Notes under the pieces: model-generated
What the model saw: the letters and a program-made list of their open reading frames with translations, nothing else
Database searches by the model: none
What the model was told of the DNA's origin: nothing
Made by a program: the position numbers and the translations under genes
Shown: in pieces, positions 9,000 to 17,301 of the stretch
Layout of the letters: every line of letters begins with the position of its first letter
How positions within the stretch are numbered: position 1 is the first letter of the stretch
Source: Paenibacillus sp. USDA918EY
GTDB taxonomy: Bacteria; Bacillota; Bacilli; Paenibacillales; Paenibacillaceae
Reading direction: 5' to 3'
Assembly (NCBI RefSeq): GCF_009870825.1
Contig: NZ_WTWY01000001.1
Coordinates: forward strand, 620,001 to 684,000
Length of the DNA: 64,000 nt

Positions 9000-9137
9000 A
9001 TGAGTGAAGTAGTAGGCGGTGTTGGCGCAGGTTACGGTTACGGCTACGGCTACGGCGGACTGTGGGGCGGAGGCATCGGAGCAATACTCGTATTGTTCAT
9101 CCTTCTGGTCATCATCTCCAGAGCCTTCATTTGGTAA
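9000..9137 (+). CDS. YjcZ/SscA-family tiny spore-associated membrane protein (45 aa)
   Basis: A 45-residue protein: a Gly/Tyr-rich N-terminus (GAGYGYGYGYGG), then one hydrophobic helix (IGAILVLFILLVII) and a short basic tail ending RAFIW. This is the TIGR01732/YjcZ pattern, known from endospore formers. AAGGAGGT precedes the ATG. Upstream CATAAAATACA resembles a mother-cell sigma-K -10 element, which would place expression late in sporulation. The family role is in spore assembly or germination; the exact function is unclear. Confidence 0.85.
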   Translation: MSEVVGGVGAGYGYGYGYGGLWGGGIGAILVLFILLVIISRAFIW

Positions 9138-9152
9138 CAAAGCTGCATGTTC

Positions 9153-9185
9153 AAGACCTTGCCGGCATGATGCTGGCAGGGTCTT
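9153..9185. terminator. Hairpin shared by yjcZ-like and crystallin-like genes
   Basis: AAGACCTTGCC pairs with GGCAGGGTCTT with one G-T pair. It lies between convergent genes and overlaps the end of the crystallin-like gene. Confidence 0.7.
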
Positions 9186-9561
9186 ATTTATTGCCTGATC
9201 CGGAAAACGTTTCTGACAGCGTTATCAAACGGTAATGGGAAGGAAGTTGTCCCGTTTTGCGGAACTGCCGTATTTTCCGGCGGGAAAGCCGTTTGCCGCT
9301 CGAGATTAACGAACCGACGTCGCAGCCGAAAAACAGGTTCTGCAGATCGGAAAAATTCATGTTGCCGCGGTAAATGTGGAACCTGCCTTTAAATCCGGGT
9401 CTGCTGAACAAGACGAGGGTGGGGCTCCAACAGGCTGAACGGAATCGAAGGCTTTGGGCTCCGCCAAAGACCGAATCCATATTCTCTATGCCCAAATTTC
9501 CCGCGATGACCCTGCTGCGGCCCCGAAAATCCTTTTCCTCAAAAATAGTAAGTCTCGGCAT
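9184..9561 (-). CDS. Beta/gamma-crystallin-like protein (125 aa)
   Basis: Two Greek-key-like repeats are visible at the N-terminus: RLTIFEEKDFRGRSRVI (residues 3-19) and LVLFSRPGFKGRFHIYRG (about 49-66), each with the aromatic-x6-Gly pattern of beta/gamma-crystallins. The C-terminal half is basic and Ser/Arg-rich (SSGKRLSRRKIRQFRKTG). Microbial members often bind calcium, but I cannot read clean N/D-N/D-x-x-S/T-S calcium sites, so binding is uncertain. AAAGGAGG precedes the ATG at 9561; the longer frame is rejected. No signal peptide is present. Function is unknown, possibly structural or stress related. Confidence 0.65.
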   Translation of the reverse strand: MPRLTIFEEKDFRGRSRVIAGNLGIENMDSVFGGAQSLRFRSACWSPTLVLFSRPGFKGRFHIYRGNMNFSDLQNLFFGCDVGSLISSGKRLSRRKIRQFRKTGQLPSHYRLITLSETFSGSGNK

Positions 9562-9761
9562 TTCTTCGTCCTCCTTTCCTGCTGATAGCATATGAACGAA
9601 TCTATGAATGGTTTGTATTTTTACACGGCTTTCGTATTTTTGGCCCGCCGTTTTGCGCATTTTGCCGTCGAATATGGTACGATTACATGATGAAATATAA
9701 GGTGAAAGCGCGACGGGATTCAAAATGGCCTATCGCACATTCGGGCAGGAGGTAGAACATC

Positions 9762-10205
9762 ATGAATCATTCGTTTATTTTGAAGGCGGAGTGGGACGGC
9801 GGCCGCAACAGCCAAGGAACGATCGAAGCGGGGCAGCTGAAAACGGCGATTTCGATTCCGAAGGAAATGGGCGGCCCGGGAATCGGCACCAATCCGGACG
9901 AAATGCTTCTAGGCGCTGCGGCGACCTGCTACTTGATTACGCTGGCCGCGATGATGGAGAGAGGCGGTTTGCCCGTTGAGCGGCTGTCGCTGGAATCGGA
10001 AGGCATCGTGGACGTCACGAACAACGTGTTTACGTATGTCAGCATTACGCATAAACCATATATCGTGCTAAAGGCCGAAGCCGGAGAAAAAGATGTGGAG
10101 CATGCCCTCAGACTGGCCGAAAAAGCGGAAAGCTCCTGCATGATCTCCCGCGCCGTGGCCGGAAACGTGGCGCTGTCCACCGTTCCGCGCGTCGAAAAAG
10201 CTTAA
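9762..10205 (+). CDS. OsmC/SACP-family peroxiredoxin-like protein
   Basis: A 147-residue OsmC-fold protein. The two conserved cysteines are in AATCYLITLAAMM (about residue 53) and ESSCMISRAV (about 126), the pair that reduces organic hydroperoxides in OsmC and Ohr. The TNPDEMLLGAAATC stretch is diagnostic. It resembles the YhfA-like SACP subfamily more than Ohr itself. GCAGGAGG precedes the ATG at 9762. It is monocistronic and followed by a terminator about 145 bases on. OhrR at 4847 is a possible but unproven regulator, as no OhrR box is evident here. Confidence 0.88.
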   Translation: MNHSFILKAEWDGGRNSQGTIEAGQLKTAISIPKEMGGPGIGTNPDEMLLGAAATCYLITLAAMMERGGLPVERLSLESEGIVDVTNNVFTYVSITHKPYIVLKAEAGEKDVEHALRLAEKAESSCMISRAVAGNVALSTVPRVEKA

Positions 10206-10348
10206 AGCAAAGGGCATCCGGCCGGTAGAATATCATGGCTGCTGAACGGGCATCCAACCGGAAGATGGAAGGCACGAGGGTTACCCGTGAAGTTTTTGGC
10301 CGGGTCGCAATCGGATAGCAGTCGTTTCGTTTTGCGGTAACATGCATG

Positions 10349-10401
10349 AAAAAAAGGGCGTTCAGGCGGTCCGAAACTTCGGATCCGGCCGGCGCCCTTT
10401 T
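10349..10401 (+). terminator. Terminator or attenuator before ddlR
   Basis: AAAAGGGCG pairs with CGCCCTTTT; the loop contains a second hairpin (TCCGAAACTTCGGA). It lies 145 bases after osmC and 100 bases before ddlR, so it may end osmC transcription or attenuate ddlR. The rest of 10206-10503 shows no gene. Confidence 0.65.
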
Positions 10402-10503
10402 GCCGTATTCCATGCCGTACCACGACCGGCGGCAAAACGCGCCCCGGTGGCCCTTTCTTCCGACCTTGCTTTATGCCAAGATAGTACCTGGAGGGATTGC
10501 CAT

Positions 10504-11958
10504 ATGTTCACCGATTTTAAAATTGTTGAAGGCCGGCCGTTAACGGTGCAGGTTAAAGAATATTTGAAGCAGTGGATTACGAAGGGGAAAGGGAGAGTGG
10601 ACCAGAAGCTGCCGTCGACCCGGGAGCTCAGCACGATGCTGGGCATCAGCCGCAATACGCTGGTAACCGTCTATTCGGAGCTGGAGGAGGAAGGGTTCAT
10701 TTATACGGTCCATTCCAAAGGGAGCTTCGTTTCCCGCGTCGGCATCGCCTCGGTTCCGTCCTGGTCGCTGGATTGGCAGCAGCGGCTGAACGATACGGCC
10801 CAAAAGGCGATCGACTACGATCTGATGAAGCGGGATTTGCGCGGCGAAAAAGGCATGATCAACTTCGCCAGCATCGCGCCGGACGAAAAGCTGTTCGATC
10901 TGGCAAACGTCAAGCGCGCTTTTCTCGACCGGATGGCGTTGGAAGGGGAAATTTTGCTCAATTACGGGTATGCCAAAGGTTATAAGCCGCTGATTCAATA
11001 CTTGACGGGGTATATGGAGACGAAAGGCGTCGACATGGAAGGGAAGGACATTTTGATCACAAACGGGTTTACCGAAGCGTACGATATCATTTTGTCTTCG
11101 CTGCAGGTGCCGTGCAAACACATCCTTACCGAAAACCCCACGCATCATACCGCGATCAAAATATCCCGCCTGCACGGCTACGACTTGACCGGGATCCCGA
11201 TGGAACAGGACGGCGTAAGGCTGGATTTGCTCGAACGGGCGCTGAACGAGCGGGAGTTCGGGCTTGCGTACTTGACGCCTTCGTATCATAATCCTACCGG
11301 CATCGTCATGTCGGCCGAAAAAAGGGTCGAAGTGCTGCGCCTGCTCGCGGAACGCCGGATTCCGCTGATCGAGGACGGCTTCAACGAGGAACTGCGTTAT
11401 TCGGGCTCCCACATGGCGCCGCTTGCGGCGTTCGGCGGGGAGGGCAACGGCATCATCTACCTCGGCAGCTTTTCGAAAATATTGTTTCCCGGAATTCGGA
11501 TCGGCTGGATCGCGGCAGACCGGGAGCTGATCGATGCGCTTGTCAGCGTGAAACGTTCGCGGAACATCCATACGTCGACGCTGGACCAGGCGGTGTTGTT
11601 CCAATATTTCCACAACGGCAACTTCGAGAAATATTTGAAAAGGGCAAAATCGGAATATAAACGCAAACATGAGCTTGCCGTCCGGTACTGCACCGAATTC
11701 ATCCCTTGTAAACGCGTCACCGGCTCGGGCGGACTCCACCTGTTCATCGAATTGCCCGAGGCGTTAAACGCCCGGGAAATTCTCGCCGATTGCTACAAGC
11801 AGGGCGTGGTTTATACCGCGGGGGATTTGTTTTATACCGACGGGGGCGGCGCCAATACGCTGCGGCTCGGCTTTTCGCGGGTCAGCGACGACGAGCTGCG
11901 CCGGGGAACGGAGATCATCGGCAGGGAAGTAACCAAAAGAATGGAGGCATTGCGATGA
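10504..11958 (+). CDS. ddlR: MocR/GabR-type regulator (GntR HTH fused to PLP aminotransferase), DdlR-like
   Basis: A 484-residue regulator. The GntR winged helix covers residues 1-75 (KLPSTRELSTMLGISRNTLV), followed by a fold-type I aminotransferase domain with the PLP lysine in YLGSFSKILFPGIRIGW near residue 325 and the ring-stacking and Asp motifs upstream (SYHNPTG, EDGFNEE). The stop overlaps the start of ddl (ATGA), so the two are translationally coupled. In Brevibacillus and Clostridioides a MocR protein called DdlR controls ddl; the adjacency supports the same role here. The start at 10504 has CTGGAGGG upstream. Confidence 0.88.
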   Translation: MFTDFKIVEGRPLTVQVKEYLKQWITKGKGRVDQKLPSTRELSTMLGISRNTLVTVYSELEEEGFIYTVHSKGSFVSRVGIASVPSWSLDWQQRLNDTAQKAIDYDLMKRDLRGEKGMINFASIAPDEKLFDLANVKRAFLDRMALEGEILLNYGYAKGYKPLIQYLTGYMETKGVDMEGKDILITNGFTEAYDIILSSLQVPCKHILTENPTHHTAIKISRLHGYDLTGIPMEQDGVRLDLLERALNEREFGLAYLTPSYHNPTGIVMSAEKRVEVLRLLAERRIPLIEDGFNEELRYSGSHMAPLAAFGGEGNGIIYLGSFSKILFPGIRIGWIAADRELIDALVSVKRSRNIHTSTLDQAVLFQYFHNGNFEKYLKRAKSEYKRKHELAVRYCTEFIPCKRVTGSGGLHLFIELPEALNAREILADCYKQGVVYTAGDLFYTDGGGANTLRLGFSRVSDDELRRGTEIIGREVTKRMEALR

Positions 11959-12905
11959 AAGTCGGCGTAATTATGGGGGGCGTTTCTTCCGAACGGGAAG
12001 TGTCGCTGGCGACGGGCAAGGAAATGATGACGCACCTGGACCGGAACAAATACGAAATCATCCCGATCGATATTAAAAAGAAGGAGGACCTGCTGATCCG
12101 GGCGGCCGGGATCGACGTGGCGCTTCTCGCCCTTCACGGCAGCTTCGGCGAAGACGGCACGGTTCAAGGCACCCTTGAAACGATGGGAATTCCCTATACG
12201 GGATGCTCGCTTCTCTCGAGCGCGTTGTGCATGGATAAGGATTTGAGCAAAAAAATTCTTCGTTATGAGGGTCTGCATACGCCGGATTGGGTGCTGCTGC
12301 GCGAAGTGGACGAAATTCACGGCGCGAGGGTGGCTGCGCTCGGATATCCGCTTGTGGTCAAACCGAATGCGGGGGGCTCCAGCATCGGCGTTACGCTCGT
12401 CCGGGACGAAAACAGCCTGCGGCAAGCGGTCCAAACCGCCCTTTCCTTCGGCGATGAAGTGCTTGTCGAGGCCTATATTGACGGCGAGGAGATCACCTGC
12501 GGGATGCTGAACGGGAAACATCTGCCGATATTGACGATCAAACCAAACGGCGAATTTTTCGACTATACGTCCAAATATGAACCGGGGCAAAGCGACGAGC
12601 GGATTGCGGCGTTTGCACCGGAGCTCGCGGAACGCATCCGCGAAGCGGCCGAAAAAAGCTGGCGCGCCATGAAGTGCACGGTATATGCAAGGGTTGACAT
12701 GATGCTGAAGGACGGCATTCCGTATATTCTTGAAGTCAACACGCTGCCGGGCATGACCCGAACCAGCCTGCTGCCGCAAAGCGCCCTTGCCGCCGGCATT
12801 TCCTTCCCGGAACTTTTGGACGCGATCATCGAAGGCTCGCTGTCGGCACGGCCGGACATGAATCCCGGCGGTGCAAGCTCTCGGCATCGGCAGCAGGCCG
12901 GATGA
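11955..12905 (+). CDS. ddl: D-alanine--D-alanine ligase
   Basis: A 316-residue ATP-grasp ligase that joins two D-Ala for peptidoglycan precursor synthesis. Visible marks are GGVSSEREVSLATG (residues 8-21), the LHGSFGEDG motif, PLVVKPNAGGSSIG (ATP binding, about 135-148) and ILEVNTLPGMT at the Mg site (about 261-271). Its ATG overlaps the ddlR stop codon by four bases. The C-terminal ~15 residues are Gly/Ser/Arg-rich and probably disordered. A strong terminator follows, closing a two-gene unit. Confidence 0.96.
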   Translation: MKVGVIMGGVSSEREVSLATGKEMMTHLDRNKYEIIPIDIKKKEDLLIRAAGIDVALLALHGSFGEDGTVQGTLETMGIPYTGCSLLSSALCMDKDLSKKILRYEGLHTPDWVLLREVDEIHGARVAALGYPLVVKPNAGGSSIGVTLVRDENSLRQAVQTALSFGDEVLVEAYIDGEEITCGMLNGKHLPILTIKPNGEFFDYTSKYEPGQSDERIAAFAPELAERIREAAEKSWRAMKCTVYARVDMMLKDGIPYILEVNTLPGMTRTSLLPQSALAAGISFPELLDAIIEGSLSARPDMNPGGASSRHRQQAG

Positions 12906-12925
12906 CCCCCATAAGGTTAAATGAA

Positions 12926-12957
12926 AAGGACCTCTTCAATTGAAGAAGTCCTTTTTT
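12926..12957 (+). terminator. Terminator of the ddlR-ddl unit
   Basis: AAGGAC-CTCTTCAATTGAAGA-AGTCCTT forms a near-perfect hairpin followed by TTTT. Confidence 0.9.
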
Positions 12958-13020
12958 GAGCGCTTCGCATGTTGAATACGGCCGATGCCATTGCGAGATC
13001 AAGGATAAGTGCAGAAGCGA

Positions 13021-15141
13021 TTACGATTTGCCGAATCCGACGGATTGCGCGATCAGCTCAGCCAGCGTTTTTCCGCCTTGCGGCTTCAAATGGACGCCGT
13101 CGGGTTCGAAATACGATTGGCCTTTGCTGGCCGCGTGCCAATCGAGCACCGTCGCGTTCGGATAAGCGGCGGCCGCTTTTTTGATCGAAGCGTTAACGAC
13201 GCTTTCCCAGCTGCGCGGCACTCTGGCGTTCACCAGCACCACCTTGCGGACGTCCTTCAGCGAATCGAGCAGCGACATCAGCTGCTTGGTGCTGAACGGG
13301 CCGTTCGTGCCAAGCTCGATCACGACTTGATCGCCGAGCTTGCCATCGGCCCGCAGACGGCTGACAAGCTCCGGCGCTTCGGCCATTTGCCGTCCGATTT
13401 TGCCGTCGATCACCGCGCCGGGAATCAATTGCTGCAAATAAGGCTCCGCGTCCAGCATGACGGAGTCGCCGATCGCCGTTACCGGGACGGCGCCTTTGGT
13501 GTTTTTCGTGTCGCGCGGATCTCCCGTTTTGCCGCCGGTCGAATCCCGGCCGGGTTTCGGTTTTTTCGTTTGGGATCCGGAGTCCGCCCGGTCGGACGGC
13601 TTTACGGATCCGGATTTGCCCGTCTGCCGCTGCGTTTGGCCCGAATGCTGCGGCTTCCCGTCCTGCGGATTGGCGTCAACGTCAACGGGCGGCGCGATCT
13701 GATCCGGTGCCGGTTCCGAGCCTTCTGCCGGATCGGAGTCATCCGGTTGAGCATCCGGCAGGGTCCCGTTCCCGGGCTCTACCGCCGCGGTTCCCGGGAG
13801 TTCCTGGCTTGCAGTCGGTTTTTCGCCGGCCGCCGCCTGCGAACCGGATCCCGGATCTGCCGGAGCGCCGTCTTCTTCGGAGGGGCTCCATACTTCCGCC
13901 GCCGTTTCTTGATGAAGCGTCGATGCGCTTACCGGCGTACGGATGGCGAATCCCGCACATGACACGACGACAAGCAGCAGCACGGAAGTTAAAGTCGCCC
14001 AGCCTTTAAACGGTACGAGGGAGAGGTTGACGCTGCCTTTGCGGAGCTTTTTCCACGTACGGCCGATGAGTCCGCCCCGGATCGGCTCTTCAATCAATTT
14101 GTAGGAAAGGCAGGCCAACGCCACGCTTAACGACGATTGCAGCAGGGCCCGCCACACGCTCGTTTCGCCGCTTGGGTCCGCCGACAGCATGATGACGGGA
14201 TAATGCCATAAATAAATGCTGTAGGTCCGCACCCCGAGCCACCGCAACGGTTTCATGCCGAGCACTTTGCCGACGAAGCTGGCCGGATGCGCGGCGGATG
14301 CGATGATCATGGCGGTAAGCAGCGATAGAAGCAGGAAGCCGAACGGATACAAAAACGGATCGTATTCGTTGGTTTTCCATACCATGGCAAAGACCGAAAC
14401 GAGACCGGCGATGCCGATCAGATTCAGCGCAAGCCTGGTTTTGATGCCGGCCTTTGCGGACATTTTCCGGCTCGGCCAGACGATGCTGAGGGCAGCCCCG
14501 ATGAGCAGGGAGAAGGCGCGCGTGTCGGTGCCGTAATAGACGCGGCTCGGGTCCGTGTCCGGGTTATACAAAACGAGCATCGCAAGGGCGGATAAGGCGG
14601 TCAATGCCAAAATCAGCAAAAAGACCGGCCCGCGTTTTTTCATCCGTTTCATGCCGATAAGAAGCAGGATGGGCCATATCAGATAAAACTGCTCCTCGAC
14701 CGCAAGCGACCACATATGTCCGAACGGGGACTGCGGCCCGAATTTTTCGAAATACGAAACCTGATGGAAGATCGAATACCAGTTGTTTATGTAAAAAAGC
14801 GATGAAACGACGTCGCCGCGCAAGACGGGCATCAGCGAGCGGTCGAACAGCGTAACCCAGGCGACAACCGCCGCCATCATGACGAACATGGCCGGAAGCA
14901 GCCTGCGGCACCGCCTGATCCAGAACGATTTCAGGTCGATCGACCGGCTGCGGCTCCATTCGGCCGTCAACAAGTCCGTGATCAAATAGCCGGATAATAC
15001 GAAAAAGATGCTTACGCCGAGCAGCCCTCCCGGGGCCCATGCGACGTTCAAATGATATAAAACGACAAAAAACAGCGCCAGCGCCCGTAGACCGTCCAGC
15101 CCCGGCATGTAGCGTTTATGTAATGAAAGGTGATCAGACAT
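13021..15141 (-). CDS. oatA: OatA-like acyltransferase: AT3 membrane domain plus SGNH domain
   Basis: About 706 residues. Residues 1-395 are an acyltransferase-3 membrane domain with ten or more helices (PGLDGLRALALFFVVLYH at the start, the FFVLSGYL motif, SLAVEEQFYLIWP). A long Pro/Ser/Asp-rich linker spans about 405-545. The extracellular SGNH domain carries GDSVM near residue 556, ELGTNGPF and PDGVHL near the end. This matches peptidoglycan O-acetyltransferases that confer lysozyme resistance, although other cell-surface sugars are possible substrates. The ATG at 15141 is chosen over 15174 on a weak AGCAGGG site; the start is uncertain. Confidence 0.85.
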   Translation of the reverse strand: MSDHLSLHKRYMPGLDGLRALALFFVVLYHLNVAWAPGGLLGVSIFFVLSGYLITDLLTAEWSRSRSIDLKSFWIRRCRRLLPAMFVMMAAVVAWVTLFDRSLMPVLRGDVVSSLFYINNWYSIFHQVSYFEKFGPQSPFGHMWSLAVEEQFYLIWPILLLIGMKRMKKRGPVFLLILALTALSALAMLVLYNPDTDPSRVYYGTDTRAFSLLIGAALSIVWPSRKMSAKAGIKTRLALNLIGIAGLVSVFAMVWKTNEYDPFLYPFGFLLLSLLTAMIIASAAHPASFVGKVLGMKPLRWLGVRTYSIYLWHYPVIMLSADPSGETSVWRALLQSSLSVALACLSYKLIEEPIRGGLIGRTWKKLRKGSVNLSLVPFKGWATLTSVLLLVVVSCAGFAIRTPVSASTLHQETAAEVWSPSEEDGAPADPGSGSQAAAGEKPTASQELPGTAAVEPGNGTLPDAQPDDSDPAEGSEPAPDQIAPPVDVDANPQDGKPQHSGQTQRQTGKSGSVKPSDRADSGSQTKKPKPGRDSTGGKTGDPRDTKNTKGAVPVTAIGDSVMLDAEPYLQQLIPGAVIDGKIGRQMAEAPELVSRLRADGKLGDQVVIELGTNGPFSTKQLMSLLDSLKDVRKVVLVNARVPRSWESVVNASIKKAAAAYPNATVLDWHAASKGQSYFEPDGVHLKPQGGKTLAELIAQSVGFGKS

Positions 15142-15174
15142 ATAGACAAACCCTGCTTTCCACACAGGATTCAT

Positions 15175-15582
15175 TCGTCCAATGACAGGATAAGGCGGTT
15201 ATGTATGCGGTCCGTTTCATTTTGCTTACGTTCATGTTCTTGATGCCTCCGTACGGGATGATGAATGTCAATGAAGTAGTTCACAAGTACTTACTTTATC
15301 ATAAGGGCTTTTGTTTTAAGTTACAAAAAGATTGCTTTCCATTCACATTTTGTTCATTATGCGGTTTCATCCGGGGCATTGAAGCTCCGTTGAACCGTGC
15401 ATGCGGTTTCCGGTCGGCATGTCGCCGCATTTGCAAGAACATAAGCCATGGATGTATCATGTGTCCATGACCACTGCTTTGAATACGGGGGTCATACTTC
15501 GGAAGAAGATGCTGAAATGAAAGCATTTTCTCATATCGAATGTTTTTAATGTCATCTCTTAAGCGGGGGAGAGCGGTGAATC
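15175..15582. other. Gene-free region with a degraded copy of the LURP-one gene 5' flank
   Basis: No convincing gene. A 20-base stretch at 15441-15460 is identical to 16573-16592 in front of the LURP-one gene, and similarity continues weakly to about 15520, including GAAGAAG-TGC. This looks like a decayed duplication on the other side of the GNAT gene. Confidence 0.6.
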
Positions 15583-16470
15583 ATGGAAATTGTGAAATTC
15601 AGCGAATTTACGGCAAGTGAGCTTACAAGGTTATGGAACGAAGGTTTTAAAGGGTATGCATTCGACATGACGTTGGGCGTCGACGCGTTTATCAAGCGGA
15701 TTCCGGAAAATCAGCTTTCGCTGGATGCTTCGGTCGCCATCTGCGATCAAGGCAAACCCGTCGGCTTCGTGATGAGCGGCTTCCGAACGGTGGATGGACG
15801 ATTGACGGCCTGGAACGGGGGGACGGGCATCATCCCGGAATACAGGGGCAAAGGGATCGGCAAGCAGCTTATCGCAGGGGCGCTGAACGTATACAGGGAA
15901 AAGGGCGCGGAAGCGGCTTTGCTGGAGGCGCTGAGTGAAAATGAGCCTGCCATCAAGCTGTATGCCAAAATGGGGTACCGATGGATCGGCGACTTAAGGT
16001 TTTATGAGCAGAAGGAAGGCTTGCAGACGGACGTGTTTGCCGGCGATGCGGCGGAAGCTTATCGGTTCCGTCTCGGGTTGCCGCAAGACATTCAGCGCTT
16101 CAAGCTTCCGGTAGGGGACATGCCGTGGCAGACGCATTGGGAAAACATCGTGAACGGCGAATCGGTGATCGCGACAGACGCGAATGGGGGCGTTGCCGGC
16201 TACGCGTTGTTCAAACGGGTTATGGGCGCTGACGGCGAACTCCAGTCCATCATCTTGTACCAATGCCGGACGGTAAAGGCTTCGGGGGAAGAGGCAGCCG
16301 GGCTGTTGAAAGCGCTGTTGTCGCATGTGTATGCGCCGCTTGATCACAACGTAGTGCGCCGTGCCATCAATCTCCCGTTATCCGAAACGACGCTCGTGCG
16401 CATCATGGAGGATGCCGGATTTAAAACCACTGTCAATCAGGTTCATATGAAACTCGAATTGACCCCGTAA
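15583..16470 (+). CDS. GNAT-family N-acetyltransferase, two-domain (295 aa)
   Basis: An acetyl-CoA dependent acyltransferase of unknown substrate. Residues 1-140 contain a full GNAT fold with the CoA loop YRGKGIGKQLI at about 87-97 and NEPAIKLYAKMGYRW near 120-134. The second half (150-295) looks like a degenerate GNAT repeat with SETTLVRIMEDAGFKT near the end. GGGGGAGAGCGGTG precedes the ATG. It is flanked on both sides by copies of one short sequence, so it may sit within a local duplication. Confidence 0.85.
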   Translation: MEIVKFSEFTASELTRLWNEGFKGYAFDMTLGVDAFIKRIPENQLSLDASVAICDQGKPVGFVMSGFRTVDGRLTAWNGGTGIIPEYRGKGIGKQLIAGALNVYREKGAEAALLEALSENEPAIKLYAKMGYRWIGDLRFYEQKEGLQTDVFAGDAAEAYRFRLGLPQDIQRFKLPVGDMPWQTHWENIVNGESVIATDANGGVAGYALFKRVMGADGELQSIILYQCRTVKASGEEAAGLLKALLSHVYAPLDHNVVRRAINLPLSETTLVRIMEDAGFKTTVNQVHMKLELTP

Positions 16471-16574
16471 TGAACTTATAGAAAATATTCTAAAAATAGG
16501 TTAAAATTGTATTGTTGCATGCTGTCTTGATCGGATCCTTTAAAAACGAAAAATGCAGCGTTGTACAGAAATAT

Positions 16575-16610
16575 AAGCCATGGATGTATCATTCGGTCCA
16601 TGGCTTTCTT
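16575..16610 (+). terminator. Terminator of the GNAT gene
   Basis: A perfect 10-base stem, AAGCCATGGA with TCCATGGCTT, is followed by TCTT. It lies inside the long ORF that begins at 16512, which is why that start is rejected for the next gene. Confidence 0.75.
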
Positions 16611-16658
16611 GCTACGTATCATGGACGAAGAATTCATCTTTCGAAAGAAGGTGCCTTT

Positions 16659-17162
16659 TTGGAACTCTATTTTAGAGATAACTTCTTCAATGCCGGCCGT
16701 ACGGAAATCGTAGGCGCCAATCAGGAACCCGCCGGAATGCTGGACCTGAAAAGCGCCTTCGGCTCGTCCCTCGATGTGCTGGACGCCGACGGAAACTTGG
16801 CATGCGGCGGGAAATTCCGTTTAATGTCGAACAAATGGGAGGTTACGGGCGCGGACGGCGGCCTGCTGGGCGTACTGAAGCACCGGCTCAGTTTTTTATC
16901 GAAGAAGTTCATTTACGAGACGGAAGGGAGAGGAATTTACGAAATTTTTTCGCCTGCGTTTTTCAAGGAATATTCGATCACGGACGAAAGTGGGATCGCC
17001 GTGGCCCAATTCGAAAAAGTGAACGGCTGGTTCGAATCCGGCGCCTATTGCCTGCGGAACGAATCGGGACGGTTGGGAAGCTATGAACTGATCGCCGTAG
17101 TCATGGGCGTGCACGAAACGAACAAAAGGATGGCGAACGCGCACCACACCAGCATTCCTTAG
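16659..17162 (+). CDS. LURP-one-related (YxjI-type) protein, TTG start
   Basis: A 167-residue protein of the LURP-one/Tubby-like family (PF04525), seen as repeated beta-strand units such as EIVGANQEPAGMLDLKSAF, KFRLMSNKWEVTG and LSFLSKKFIYE. The N-terminal MELYFRDNFFNAG (TTG-encoded) is typical of bacterial members. The TTG at 16659 has AAGAAGG 7 bases upstream; the upstream ATG at 16512 would translate through a terminator hairpin. Bacterial members have no agreed function, and membrane or phospholipid association has been proposed for the fold. Confidence 0.75.
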   Translation: MELYFRDNFFNAGRTEIVGANQEPAGMLDLKSAFGSSLDVLDADGNLACGGKFRLMSNKWEVTGADGGLLGVLKHRLSFLSKKFIYETEGRGIYEIFSPAFFKEYSITDESGIAVAQFEKVNGWFESGAYCLRNESGRLGSYELIAVVMGVHETNKRMANAHHTSIP

Positions 17163-17218
17163 CGTCCGCGTGCCTTTCGGTTCGAAGGAAAAATTGGACT
17201 GGATGAATGACGGAAGGC

Positions 17219-17247
17219 TTGTATTGTTGCCCGCCGGCTGTTATGAT
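17219..17247 (+). promoter_or_regulatory. Promoter of the malic enzyme gene
   Basis: TTGTAT at 17219-17224 and TATGAT at 17242-17247 with a 17-base spacer, 55 bases before the start codon. Confidence 0.65.
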
Positions 17248-17301
17248 ATGTGCGTGCTGAAATCGATTACATGAGAACTATTACATATAGGAGGAAGCAT
17301 C

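Noticed and set aside
16512-17162. Long version of the LURP-one gene starting at 16512
   Set aside because: The first 49 codons cross a perfect 10-base-stem terminator and have no ribosome site; the TTG at 16659 fits better.
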